A stretch of 49,994 nucleotides of DNA from Desulfonatronum sp. GTDB lineage: Bacteria > Desulfobacterota > Desulfovibrionia > Desulfovibrionales > Desulfonatronaceae. The notes under the pieces were generated by a model. That model had not been told where the DNA came from. It made no database searches and saw nothing but the letters and a program-made list of their open reading frames with translations. This document shows positions 17,524 through 25,397 of the stretch, piece by piece (within the stretch, counting starts at the first letter, position 1; each line of letters starts with the position of its first letter). A program made the translations under genes and the position numbers. The stretch is from the NCBI GenBank assembly GCA_011049455.1, contig DSBL01000089.1, positions 1-49,994 of the forward strand, given 5' to 3'.

Positions 17524-17546
17524 TTAAAAAAATAACGTTTTTTTAA
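17524..17546. promoter_or_regulatory. Inverted repeat at the importer transcription start (possible operator)
   Basis: Perfect 9-bp arms TTAAAAAAA (17524-17532) and TTTTTTTAA (17538-17546) enclose TAACG. The repeat begins where transcription from the promoter at 17553-17581 would start on the minus strand, a good place for a repressor. It is not a terminator, since it lies at the 5' end of the operon. The regulator is unknown. Confidence 0.4.
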
Positions 17547-17552
17547 AAAGTA

Positions 17553-17581
17553 ATACTATCTCGAATTATTCGTTCAGTCAA
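17553..17581 (-). promoter_or_regulatory. Sigma-70 promoter of the ABC importer operon
   Basis: On the minus strand TTGACT (17581-17576), a 17-bp spacer and TAGTAT (17558-17553). An 11-bp palindrome CGAAT-T-ATTCG (17562-17572) fills the spacer. The -35 box overlaps the last codons of the truncated PIN-domain remnant. Confidence 0.5.
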
Positions 17582-17747
17582 GCCGGTGTTTGCCTGCGAA
17601 AATTTTAAGGGCCATTTCCCAGAGAGAGGCGCGACTGATGAAGGCGATGTCCGCCTTGTCCTGGATCAGTTCCCTGGTTGAAGTGGAAATCCGTTCGCTT
17701 TTGGTCAACCACCAGATCGCAAGGTGCGTGTCAAGCAGGACTCTCAA
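17574..17747 (-). pseudogene. PIN-domain (VapC-type) toxin remnant, C terminus lost
   Basis: The minus-strand frame starts LRVLLDTHLAIWWL and continues to ISRASLWEMALKIFAGKHRLD before a stop. This matches the first half of PIN-domain toxins, including the first active-site Asp in LLDTH and the SLWEMAIK-like block. Such proteins are about 125-135 residues, but only about 57 remain. The acidic residues of the second half are absent, so it cannot be an active RNase. It overlaps the end of the antitoxin remnant in another frame, the usual arrangement for these pairs. Confidence 0.7.
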
Positions 17748-17919
17748 GGAGGTTCCTCGGGCGCATGGATGGAAAAGGCGTGAAAAGCGTATCGAGCGGG
17801 GTGTCGAAATCATCGGCCATCCATTCCTCCCCTTGCATTTTTCCCGGCGCGGCGATCCGGGGCCTGGGGGTGCGTAGGCCGTTAGTCGCGCAATTGACCA
17901 GCCGGCCCAAACGGGGCAA
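17731..17919 (-). pseudogene. Phd/YefM-type antitoxin remnant, N terminus lost
   Basis: The minus-strand frame reads GRLVNCATNGLRTPRP and then EEWMADDFDTPLDTLF. It resembles the C-terminal half of Phd-family antitoxins (GKPVARLVP ... ADDFDAPLP), which bind the PIN toxin. The DNA-binding N-terminal half is not found in any frame upstream. The end overlaps the start of the toxin remnant by about 17 bases. Together they are a dead toxin-antitoxin module. Confidence 0.6.
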
Positions 17920-18159
17920 ACCAGTTTTAATATTTCAGGTGGTTAGCGGAGAACACATTTACCCTGGCGCGAGGTCGGCATCCCTGGATTTCGTGGAATG
18001 TGCTTTGAACATGATTCGGGAGAGCAGAAAGTGATCGCAATGAAGCACATGGGCGTGGTCCTTGCCATCAGCAATCCTGAACACTCAATCCGGCATTGAC
18101 CGTGAGATGACAATTCGTCTGGCAAAGCTTTCGACACTTTCCCGGAAAGCCGGGAATTG

Positions 18160-19614
18160 TCAGAGCAGGTTCGAGGCCAGGCGCAGGGCCGAATTGCGGA
18201 ACACGGCCAGCCTGGACAGGGAGCGCAGCCTGTCCAGGCTGTACTCTTCGCAGTGAGACAGGTCGGCCTGGAAAATGGATTCGTGTTCGCGGGTCAGGTC
18301 CTCGTCCAGAAACCAGACCATCAGTTCCTTGTGCAGCTCCAGGCTGCGGATGTCCAGGTTCATGGTCCCGATGGCCAGGAGCATGCCGTCGATGGTCATG
18401 GTCTTGGCGTGGAAAAAGCCTTTGGTATAGAGAAATATCCGACCGCCTGCTTCCAGAAGCGGGCCGAAGTAGGTGTGGGCCGCGTACCAGGCGGTTTTCT
18501 TGTCCGGCCAGCCGGTCATCATCAGGCGGACGTCGATCCCGGCCAAAGCCGCGTTGACCATGGCTTCGTAGATCTGGTCGTCCGGCACGAAATAGGGCGA
18601 CTGGACCCAGACGCGCTGGCGGGCCTGGCTGATGGCCAGGACATGGGCCCGGCGGGCGGACTCCCATTTGTCCTCTACGCTGGTGGCAGCGACCTGCGCC
18701 GGGACGCTGCATTTGCCTTCGGGATACACGTCCGGAAAGAAGCGTTCGGAAAAAAGGTTTTCGTTTGTGGCCTCGTACCAGCGCAGGGCAAAGAGCTTCT
18801 GCAGTTCGGTTACGGCCGGACCGGCAAAGCAGACATGGGTATCCCGCCATGCCGGATAGCGGGAACCGCCGTCGATGTATTTCTGTGCGACATTGATCCC
18901 GCCCGTGTAGGCAAGAACCCCGTCGATGACCACGATCTTGCGGTGGTTGCGGTAGTTGGCCTTGCCAATCTGCCTGACGTCGAAATGCACCTTGGCCCCG
19001 ACCGCGGCAAGCTGCTTGAGTTCCGCCTTGGAGTAGGGAAGGCAGCCGATGAAGTCGTTGAGGATGCGCACTTCCACACCCGCGGCGATGCGCTCATGCA
19101 GGATCGCGGTCAGCTCCGCGGTCAGCGCGTCGCGCTCCCAGATGAAATACTGGATGTTGACGGTCTGTTTCGCCCCTGCCAGGTCCAGCTTGAGCCGGGC
19201 GAACTTTTCCGCTCCGCTGGCCAGGATCTGGGCATCCCAGGCCGGCAGAGGCGGGCCGCCTTCGGCCTGTTCGATCAGGGCCGTCAGGGCGGCCCAGCCG
19301 TGCTTGGCGGCCCATGCCCTGGCCTTTTTGGATTCCGTTGCATACCCCTCGTGCACTGCGGAAAGTCGCGGCGCGGCTAGGCCGTGCAAGCGTTCATGCA
19401 GCCCATTCTGTTCGGCGATTTTTTTCCAGTTGCGGCCCAGGAAAAAGTAGAGCACGAGCCCGAAAAGCGGCAGAAAGGTGAGGATGATCAGCCAGGCCAG
19501 GGTTCTGGTGGGATTACGCTGGTCGTTGATCAGCACCACCAGGACCGTCAGCCAGTAAAGGAAGAATGCGGCGCCAAAGTATGCGGGCCAGTTTTCAATG
19601 ATGTGCCATTCCAT
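18160..19614 (-). CDS. cls: Cardiolipin synthase (phospholipase D family)
   Basis: 484 residues from the ATG at 19614. Two N-terminal membrane helices (YFGAAFFLYWLTVLVVLI and TLAWLIILTFLPLFGLVLYFFLG) are followed by two HKD catalytic motifs, HRKIVVID near residue 220 and HAKTMTID near 400, each with the expected downstream GG or GTMN context. The enzyme joins two phosphatidylglycerols to cardiolipin and glycerol at the inner membrane. Length and motifs are normal. The open frame extends about 19 codons upstream, but the ATG at 19614 begins just before the first helix. A fragment of a second copy lies at 24,265-24,402. Confidence 0.93.
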   Translation of the reverse strand: MEWHIIENWPAYFGAAFFLYWLTVLVVLINDQRNPTRTLAWLIILTFLPLFGLVLYFFLGRNWKKIAEQNGLHERLHGLAAPRLSAVHEGYATESKKARAWAAKHGWAALTALIEQAEGGPPLPAWDAQILASGAEKFARLKLDLAGAKQTVNIQYFIWERDALTAELTAILHERIAAGVEVRILNDFIGCLPYSKAELKQLAAVGAKVHFDVRQIGKANYRNHRKIVVIDGVLAYTGGINVAQKYIDGGSRYPAWRDTHVCFAGPAVTELQKLFALRWYEATNENLFSERFFPDVYPEGKCSVPAQVAATSVEDKWESARRAHVLAISQARQRVWVQSPYFVPDDQIYEAMVNAALAGIDVRLMMTGWPDKKTAWYAAHTYFGPLLEAGGRIFLYTKGFFHAKTMTIDGMLLAIGTMNLDIRSLELHKELMVWFLDEDLTREHESIFQADLSHCEEYSLDRLRSLSRLAVFRNSALRLASNLL

Positions 19615-19937
19615 AGCGCGTTTACGCGATAAACGAGGTCGAAAAGACTGCGATGCTTGGCAGTTCCCCATCCGGTTGCGTCATCCCAGCGGCTTCGGAC
19701 ACTTGGTGAACGTTTACCCTCCTGTACCTGTTTCCTGCGTGCCTCGTCAAAGCGGCGATTCTTCTCTCTCGGCCAGACAGTTTACCACAACAAGACGATA
19801 TGGGCCACGTCCGCAGGCCGGTTGGGAAAGCAACATCCTTGTTTTGCATCGTTTCAAAAAAGCAAAAAACAGGCCCTTTCGGAAACGAAAGGGCCTGTGC
19901 AGTGGCGTTTATCGGCGTGTCGCCGGCTATGGTCTCC
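19615..19937. other. Intergenic region upstream of cardiolipin synthase
   Basis: No gene seen in about 320 bp. It holds the terminator at 19863-19897 and should contain the promoter of the cardiolipin synthase gene. Open frames here show no ribosome site and no family resemblance. Confidence 0.5.
19863..19897 (-). terminator. Strong intrinsic terminator of the DUF4168-lipoprotein operon
   Basis: Perfect 12-bp stem: CAGGCCCTTTCG (19870-19881) pairs with CGAAAGGGCCTG (19886-19897) around a four-base loop. The run of A at 19864-19869 becomes a U tract on the minus strand. It lies 40 bp after the lipoprotein stop. Confidence 0.9.
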
Positions 19938-20186
19938 TCAGGGAGTATAGCCTCCGGGGGGTGACTGCTGTTGTTGCGCATCAGGTCCGAAACCAGGCGC
20001 GGGAGAGCCTTCTGGTGACTGCGCCGGAGGTTCCTGCTGAAAAGGGGCAGTCTTCTGGTCATAGCCGGGAGGGTTTTCACCAGGACGGGCCGGCATTTCG
20101 CCATCCTCCTGGGAAGGACTGCAGGCCAAGCACAAACCCGCAGCCAAAACCAATGCGATCAGAACATTCATTAGCTTGTACATCAT
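19938..20186 (-). CDS. Small proline/glutamine-rich lipoprotein
   Basis: 82 residues. It has a signal peptide with a lipobox-like LCLAC (Cys22), then a low-complexity tail rich in Pro, Gln and Gly (PGENPPGYDQKTAPFQQEPP), with no domain. It is predicted to be anchored to a membrane by lipid; +2 is Ser, which in enterobacterial rules favours the outer membrane. The ribosome site is GGAGGGCG before ATGATG. It lies 18 bp after the DUF4168 gene and ends at a strong terminator, so the two are one operon. The function is unknown; being under the same sigma-54 candidate promoter suggests an envelope role. Confidence 0.75.
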   Translation of the reverse strand: MMYKLMNVLIALVLAAGLCLACSPSQEDGEMPARPGENPPGYDQKTAPFQQEPPAQSPEGSPAPGFGPDAQQQQSPPGGYTP

Positions 20187-20204
20187 GGCGCTCGCCCTCC
20201 AAGC

Positions 20205-20603
20205 TTACTGCATCTTCTGCAGTTTGGCTGACAGCTTTTCTCGGATATCTTCGTTGGTCTGGGCCGCTTCCATGATTTGATTGTAGGTCTGAACATCCAG
20301 CCCGTTTTCCTGCACGGCTTCGACCATGTCCGCACTGGCCTGTTCTTGCAGTTTTTGAGCTGATTTGGGATCTGTCACCCCGGCCAAAGAGTCCTGAAGC
20401 TCCACACGTATCGCGTGGATATCCTGATATGCCGTGGCCACCTTTTCCAGGTCAGCGTCGCTGACTTGAACTTCCGCCGCAGGCTGCTGCATCATTTGCT
20501 GTTGGCCCTGCCCTTGCTGAGCATAAAGATTCCCAGCCATGAATACAATCATAAGACAGAACGCTGCGCAGCCGAGCAAGCTGCAAATGAATCTTTTCGT
20601 CAT
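20205..20603 (-). CDS. Secreted DUF4168-like protein
   Basis: 132 residues. A signal peptide (SLLGCAAFCLMIVFMAGNLYA) is followed by a Gln/Met-rich linker and an all-helical domain (DLEKVATAYQDIHAIRVELQD ... YNQIMEAAQTNEDIREKLSAKL) that matches the DUF4168 pattern. The role of that family is unknown. The start at 20603 has GGAGGT four bases upstream. A sigma-54-type promoter element lies 46-72 bp upstream, and the gene faces a sensor kinase and an NtrC-type regulator. The arrangement recalls the zraP-zraSR layout, but this protein is not visibly ZraP: no zinc-binding His cluster is present. Confidence 0.8.
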   Translation of the reverse strand: MTKRFICSLLGCAAFCLMIVFMAGNLYAQQGQGQQQMMQQPAAEVQVSDADLEKVATAYQDIHAIRVELQDSLAGVTDPKSAQKLQEQASADMVEAVQENGLDVQTYNQIMEAAQTNEDIREKLSAKLQKMQ

Positions 20604-20660
20604 AAGTACCTCCAAGATTTTTTCACCGGTTGCCCATCAATCGGTGGTTGCCGAACTAAA

Positions 20661-20675
20661 GCATCAAGCATGCCA
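20661..20675 (-). promoter_or_regulatory. Sigma-54 (-24/-12) promoter candidate for the DUF4168 operon
   Basis: On the minus strand TGGCATG-CTTG-ATGC, with the invariant GG and GC doublets ten bases apart. It differs from the consensus TGGCACG-N4-TTGC at two positions. Predicted start near 20649 gives a 46-base leader before the ATG at 20603. A TGCCA-N6-TGGCA inverted repeat (20671-20686) overlaps it. Confidence 0.6.
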
Positions 20676-20865
20676 AGAGGCTGGCATGGCAATAAGCGAC
20701 GGCAATCACAGGGCTTTGTTGGCATATAAATCAATAAATTAATTAACTTTTTTCGGATATATTAGTCTGGAAACGCACGCAGGACCCAAGTTGCTCCTTG
20801 AAAGTGTGCCCCTAATCATGTATAAAAAAGTTACATGTGCAACAAAAAGCTGTGTCGGAGAGGAA

Positions 20866-22353
20866 ATGACCCGTCGGATACCTTTGCTGTCGAATCGCAT
20901 CAGCTTGCGGCTGACCCTTGTTGTCGCAATCATTGCCCCGCTGGCAGTGACCATGGCGGCTACTGGGTACCTGGTCCTCGCGTTCCTGGAGGAAAAGGTT
21001 GAACAACGCATGCAAAAGGACCTGGAACTAGTGGCCAGGGCCATCCAGCTCCCCTTGAGTCATGCCCTGGAAAGAGGGCGCGAAGGCAGTGTGGCCCTGG
21101 CGCTGGAGTCGGCTTTTTCCATTGGCCGGGTTTACGGAGCCTATGTTTATGATCACAGGGGAAAACAGATTGCCTCTGCCGGAAGGGTCGATCCGGAACC
21201 GGAACAGGAGAAATTGACCGAACTGGCAGCGGACGGCAAGGAACTCGGTGAATATGGCTCTGTTGCCGGGAGAGAGGTGTTTTCCTATTTTGTCCCGCTG
21301 ACCGATTCCGGAGGGCGGATCAACGGTTTGCTGCGGCTGACCAGACGCGTGAGCGATTTCAGGGAGGATATCCGGGCTATTCACGGCAGGGGCCTCGTCG
21401 GGCTGGGAGCAGGACTGCTCTTCATGAGCGGGATTGTTTTGTACGGGCACCACCGGGCGTTGGGGCGCTATTTTTCAAGCCTGATCAGCAGCATGTCCCG
21501 GATTGCTGAGGGTGAAGGCGACCATCGGTATACCCCCCATGGACCGAGAGAAATCGTGGCCATTGGTTTGCAGTTCAATCATATGCTGGACAGCATTCAA
21601 ACGGCCCAGACCGAACTGCGACAGCGCCGAGACAAGCAGGAACAGCTGACGACCCAACTGCGGCAGGCCGAGAAACTGGCGGCCATTGGTCAACTGGCCG
21701 CAGGAGTGGCCCACGAACTGGGAACCCCTCTGGGCGTTGTCAGCGGCAAGGCGCAGCGCGCACTGCGCTCAACAGGCCTGGACCTGAACATCGCCGCATC
21801 GTTGCAGGATATCCGCCATGAAGTGGCCAGGATGGAGCACATCATTCGCCAGCTTCTGGATTTCAGTCGAAGCAACGCCATTCGCAAGAAGGCGAATTCC
21901 CTTTCGCAGCTGGCCATTTCTTCGGTTTCTGCCGTGGCTGAAGAAGCCGACAAGCATGATGTGCACGTGGAACTGGCGGGGTTGGAAAATGATGTCCTGA
22001 TAGCCATGGATTCAGTGCGCATGGAACAGGTTTTGGTCAATCTGCTGCGCAATGCGATTCAGGCAGCGGTTGCAGGGCGCGTAGAGCTCTCCTGGGGGGT
22101 CGTGGGTCATCGTGCCTGGGTGCAAGTGGATGACGACGGGCCTGGAATCCCCGATGAGATGAGAAACAAGCTGTTTGAACCATTTTTTACCACCAAGCAT
22201 GTAGGTGCCGGAACAGGTCTCGGTCTGGCAGTGGTTCATGGCATTCTTCGAGAGCATGGCGGAGAGTTGGAGCTTGGTAGAAGCAGCCTGGGCGGAGCGT
22301 TTTTCCGGCTCTGGCTGCACGTGGATGAAACCCGGGGGGGTGAGACGCCGTGA
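20866..22353 (+). CDS. Membrane sensor histidine kinase (NtrB/ZraS-like)
   Basis: 495 residues. Two membrane helices (about 17-38 and 190-212) flank a periplasmic sensor domain of about 150 residues. A HAMP region, a HisKA domain with the phospho-acceptor His in [11 protein letters not shown], and a HATPase domain (N box [34 protein letters not shown]) follow. The start at 20866 is chosen for the GGAG five bases upstream; frames from 20791 or 20818 are less likely. The stop overlaps the regulator start (GTGA), so the two are translated as a pair. The signal is unknown, but a periplasmic sensor and envelope targets suggest envelope stress or metal. Confidence 0.93.
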   Translation: MTRRIPLLSNRISLRLTLVVAIIAPLAVTMAATGYLVLAFLEEKVEQRMQKDLELVARAIQLPLSHALERGREGSVALALESAFSIGRVYGAYVYDHRGKQIASAGRVDPEPEQEKLTELAADGKELGEYGSVAGREVFSYFVPLTDSGGRINGLLRLTRRVSDFREDIRAIHGRGLVGLGAGLLFMSGIVLYGHHRALGRYFSSLISSMSRIAEGEGDHRYTPHGPREIVAIGLQFNHMLDSIQTAQTELRQRRDKQEQLTTQLRQAEKLAAIGQLAAGVAHELGTPLGVVSGKAQRALRSTGLDLNIAASLQDIRHEVARMEHIIRQLLDFSRSNAIRKKANSLSQLAISSVSAVAEEADKHDVHVELAGLENDVLIAMDSVRMEQVLVNLLRNAIQAAVAGRVELSWGVVGHRAWVQVDDDGPGIPDEMRNKLFEPFFTTKHVGAGTGLGLAVVHGILREHGGELELGRSSLGGAFFRLWLHVDETRGGETP

Positions 22354-23753
22354 CAGATCAACAGATGGATCTCCAACCCGGCGGCGACAAGATCCTTGTG
22401 GTCGAGGATGATCAGGCCTTTGGCAGCCTGCTGGTCCAGGAACTCGAGGACCATGACCTGATCTCGCAATGGACCGACAACGGCGAACAGGCATTGGTCC
22501 TGATGCGCGAGTGGGGCCCGGACCTCGTGGTCAGCGACGTTCGCCTGCCGGGCATGGATGGTCTTGAGTTGCTGCACAAGGCCAGAGCTGAGTTTGCGGA
22601 AACCATGCCTGATTTTTTGATGATCACTGCCTTTGGCAGTATTTCACAGGCTGTGAAAACTCTTAAAGCCGGAGCCGAGGATTTCTTGACCAAGCCCTTG
22701 GATCTTGATCATTTCATGCTCACGGTCTTGCGGATTTTGAAACACAGAAAATTGCGCCAGGAAGTCTTTCGCATCAGGCATTATTTAAAGCAGGACGCGT
22801 TTCAGGGAATGATCGGCCAAAGCAGGCCCATGCGCGTTCTCTTCGATCAGATCAGCCGTGTGGCCCAGGCGGACGGTCCGGTCTTGATCCTCGGCGAGTC
22901 AGGAACGGGCAAGGAACTGGTGGCCAGGGCGGTGCACGAGGCAGGCGGGAATCGCAAAGGAGCGTTTGTGGCAGTGAACTGCGCGGGCATTCCCGAGCAT
23001 CTCATGGAAAGCGAATTTTTTGGCCACAAGGCCGGGGCCTTTACCGGAGCGGGACAATCCCGGCGAGGCCTCTTTGCCGAAGCCGAGGGGGGCACGCTGT
23101 TTTTGGATGAAATATCCGAGATGCCCTTGTTTCTGCAGGCCAAACTGCTTCGTACGCTCCAGGACAGCAAGATCCGGCCAGTGGGAGCGGACCGGGAAGA
23201 GCAGGTTGATATCCGCATAGTGGCCGCAACTCACCAGGAGCTGGAATCAGAGGTCAGGCAGGGGAGGTTTCGCGAAGACCTTTTTTTTCGACTGGAGACC
23301 TTCACCCTGCATGTCCCCCCCCTCAGGGAACGCGGGGACGACCTGGAACTTCTTGCCGGACGCTTCCTGCAGCACTTCAGCATCCAGACAGGAAAGACCA
23401 TTCAAGCCATGGACGAGAAAACCCTGCGCATTCTCCGGCAGTATCCGTTTCCTGGCAATGTCCGGGAATTGAAAAACGCCATTGAAAGGGCGGTCACGTT
23501 TTGCGACGGAAGGGCAATTCTCCCCGAGCACCTTCCGGCCCGGATCAGGGCCAAAGCCTCGCAGACCCAGGTTTGCGCAAGGGGCCAGATCCACGGAACG
23601 GAGCAGGACGCTGCACTCCTGCCGACACTGTCCCAGACCGAACGGCAGTATATCCAGCATGTGCTCGATAAAGTCGGGGGGAATAAGCGCCGGGCCGCAT
23701 CCATACTGGGAATCTGTCGGCGTACGCTCTATCGCAAGCTGGAACAAACCTGA
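22350..23753 (+). CDS. NtrC-family sigma-54-dependent response regulator
   Basis: 467 residues starting with GTG. The receiver domain has the acid pocket at 19-21, phospho-acceptor Asp63, Thr93 and Lys115. The AAA+ domain has Walker A GESGTGKE (182-189), an intact GAFTGA loop (229-234) that contacts sigma-54, and Walker B GGTLFLDEI. A Fis-type helix-turn-helix (NKRRAASILGICRRTLYRKL) closes the protein. It should remodel sigma-54 polymerase when phosphorylated by the kinase encoded just before it. The likely target is the sigma-54 element at 20661-20675. Confidence 0.95.
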   Translation: MTDQQMDLQPGGDKILVVEDDQAFGSLLVQELEDHDLISQWTDNGEQALVLMREWGPDLVVSDVRLPGMDGLELLHKARAEFAETMPDFLMITAFGSISQAVKTLKAGAEDFLTKPLDLDHFMLTVLRILKHRKLRQEVFRIRHYLKQDAFQGMIGQSRPMRVLFDQISRVAQADGPVLILGESGTGKELVARAVHEAGGNRKGAFVAVNCAGIPEHLMESEFFGHKAGAFTGAGQSRRGLFAEAEGGTLFLDEISEMPLFLQAKLLRTLQDSKIRPVGADREEQVDIRIVAATHQELESEVRQGRFREDLFFRLETFTLHVPPLRERGDDLELLAGRFLQHFSIQTGKTIQAMDEKTLRILRQYPFPGNVRELKNAIERAVTFCDGRAILPEHLPARIRAKASQTQVCARGQIHGTEQDAALLPTLSQTERQYIQHVLDKVGGNKRRAASILGICRRTLYRKLEQT

Positions 23754-23754
23754 A

Positions 23755-23898
23755 TCAGCTCGAAAGAATTGTCTGCTCTGGCTTACTCGCCAGGATGTAG
23801 GCGGACGCCGCGTAGTTTTCCGCGTCCGCGATCTTCCAGCTGGCGATGATCTCCCTACTCTGGGGCTTGATATCCACCTGGACATCCGCAAAGCCCGC
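23755..23898 (-). pseudogene. Arsenite methyltransferase (ArsM) C-terminal remnant
   Basis: The minus-strand frame reads AGFADVQVDIKPQSREIIAS ... NYAASAYILASKP, which matches the C-terminal end of ArsM-type arsenite methyltransferases (AGF-DV ... SREFI ... DYVVSATIEA-KP). Only about 47 residues remain. The SAM-binding domain and catalytic cysteines are not found upstream, so no functional enzyme is present. Confidence 0.5.
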
Positions 23899-24016
23899 TC
23901 TTTTGCGTGAACTAACGAGGGAGCAAGATTGGGTGGACAAGGATGCAGTCCTGCACGCAAACGAGATCACATATCAACCTGTTCATCACGATCAAAAGGT
24001 ATTTTTTGATAATACT

Positions 24017-24175
24017 ATGAAACGCAATGGTTTCAAAAAGACTTGTGCAAAGTGTGAAGAAGCGTATGTTCCCTGATTCGTGAATTGTTGGCCGCGCACG
24101 TCAGGGCCGGCATGACCCAGGAAGGGGTTACGGAGCTGATGGAAACGACGAAAAACGCGCTATTACTGCGGACAC
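24017..24175 (+). pseudogene. Frameshifted HTH (XRE/HigA-type) antitoxin remnant
   Basis: Frame one begins MKRNGFKKTCAKCEEAYV and stops at 24074. A second frame from 24073 continues LIRELLAAHVRAGMTQEGVTELMETTKNAL. Joined, they follow the family pattern of XRE-type antitoxins (F-KAYDALEEEYALIRELLAARVRAG-TQEEVA). The frameshift and the loss of the C-terminal HTH end indicate a dead gene. No toxin partner is recognisable beside it. Confidence 0.5.
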
Positions 24176-24264
24176 AGCCCCGCGGTTTTCCCGATGTTTC
24201 GGGAATTCCGCTGCCTTTTGGCTGGGCTGCAAATGGATTGTGATGGAGACGTGGCGGAAGATGC

Positions 24265-24402
24265 CCTGATTTTTTTGGATTTCGTTGCACAACCCTCGTG
24301 TACGGCGAAAAGACGAGGCCCGGCCAGGCCCTGCAAGCGTTCATGGAGCCCTTTTTGATCTGCAATCTTGCGCAGGTTACGGTCGAAAAAGAAGTACAGC
24401 AC
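24265..24402 (-). pseudogene. Fragment of a second cardiolipin synthase gene
   Basis: The minus-strand frame reads VLYFFFDRNLRKIADQKGLH ERLQGLAGPRLFAVHEGCAT KSKKIR. It is nearly the same as the segment of the intact cardiolipin synthase at 18160-19614 that begins VLYFFLGRNWKKIAEQNGLH and ends at ESKKAR. Similarity starts and ends abruptly. Both HKD motifs are missing, so it is a relic of a diverged second copy. Confidence 0.75.
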
Positions 24403-24529
24403 CGCTGGCTGATGTGTCCGGCGGGCACATTCTTTCGGCTTTGGGCTGAAGCATGGTTCGGGTAATCAGAAACGGCACGATCATTGTCCGCATCACTGCT
24501 GAGCCGCTGTTGCCGTGAAAGGATTCTCC

Positions 24530-24649
24530 ATGAAATATTGGAAGTTTACGCTTGTCGATTTTTTTGGGGTTACTTGGGAGTGGAGTGATGTTTGTCAGCC
24601 AAGGTCAGGGGAAAAAGCCACATACGCAGAGGTGATTCTTCGGTGGTGA
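24530..24649 (+). CDS. Possible small aromatic-rich protein (39 aa)
   Basis: A short frame begins MKYWKFTLVDFFGVTWEW and ends VILRW. AAAGGA at 24518-24523 is a correctly spaced ribosome site. The composition (five Trp, hydrophobic/aromatic alternation) is protein-like, but no family is recognised and the surroundings are decayed genes. It could be a remnant of something longer. Confidence 0.35.
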   Translation: MKYWKFTLVDFFGVTWEWSDVCQPRSGEKATYAEVILRW

Positions 24650-24666
24650 CTTTCGGTTGCGTTCCA

Positions 24667-25269
24667 TCACTTCAGATACCGCGTGACCTCTTCCGCGGGG
24701 ACCTTGTTCGGGCCTTTGGTTGACCGATCCGTGTAGCCCAGGGGTATCACGGCCATGAATTCGCCCTCGGGCTCGCCTAAAAATCTGCGAACATCCTCTT
24801 TGATCAAAAAGAGAATCCCCAGCCAGACCGAACCCAGACCCAAAGACGTGGCGGCCAGAAGCAGGTTCTGCACGGCCGCGGCGGAACTTTGGATTTCCAT
24901 GGTCCGGAAAAAATCGCGTACTCCTGGATGATCGAGCTTGAACAGGTTTTCGCCCCGGGCGATCAGGTCGCCGGTGTTCACAATGGCCACCACGACCGGC
25001 GCGCTGGAAATGCTTCGGGCTGCCATGCGCAACAGAGAAGACGAGGGCTTGGGAAAGTCCCCGGCCCGGGAAACAGCAAGACTGGCCAGCTCGGCTTTTT
25101 TTTGGCCTCGGACGACCACGAAGCGCCAGGATTGCTGGTTGTGCGCTGAGGGCGCCTGATTGGCGGCGGTCAGGATTGATGTGACGACAATATCGTCCAC
25201 CTCCTGGTCCGTGAACAGCCGGATGCTCCGGCGGGCCGCAATGGTGCGCAGGGTTTCATTGTCGGACAT
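24667..25269 (-). CDS. Nitroreductase family protein
   Basis: 200 residues from the ATG at 25269. The FMN-binding N-terminal block (RRSIRLFTDQEVDD) and AANQAPSAHNQQSWRFVVV are typical of the nitroreductase fold, as is the C-terminal GYTDRSTKGPNK. These NAD(P)H-dependent flavoproteins reduce nitro compounds or act in cofactor chemistry; the substrate cannot be predicted. The upstream part of the open frame (to 25467) overlaps tmcA and does not look like protein of this family. No good ribosome site is seen at the chosen ATG. It is on the same strand as the tmc operon, separated by a large hairpin. Confidence 0.85.
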   Translation of the reverse strand: MSDNETLRTIAARRSIRLFTDQEVDDIVVTSILTAANQAPSAHNQQSWRFVVVRGQKKAELASLAVSRAGDFPKPSSSLLRMAARSISSAPVVVAIVNTGDLIARGENLFKLDHPGVRDFFRTMEIQSSAAAVQNLLLAATSLGLGSVWLGILFLIKEDVRRFLGEPEGEFMAVIPLGYTDRSTKGPNKVPAEEVTRYLK

Positions 25270-25314
25270 GTTTATGCTGGTGGGGTTGAGGATGCTGAAA
25301 AGCTTTCGGGAATA

Positions 25315-25348
25315 GACAGGCCCGGCGACCATGGTCGTCGGGCCTGTC
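25315..25348 (-). terminator. Large hairpin after tmcA
   Basis: A 10-bp perfect stem GACAGGCCCG (25315-25324) / CGGGCCTGTC (25339-25348) encloses a further palindrome CGACC-AT-GGTCG, so almost the whole 34 bp pairs. The U tract on the minus strand is weak. It is probably a terminator or RNA-stabilising stem at the end of the tmc transcript, 50 bp past the tmcA stop. Confidence 0.5.
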
Positions 25349-25397
25349 TGGATCTGTGCTATGCAACGTGAAGTCGCGTCCCGGCAGGGTGTGTGCG

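Noticed and set aside
18160-19671. Longer cardiolipin synthase start at 19671
   Set aside because: The extra 19 residues are basic and unlike the family; the ATG at 19614 starts just before the first helix.
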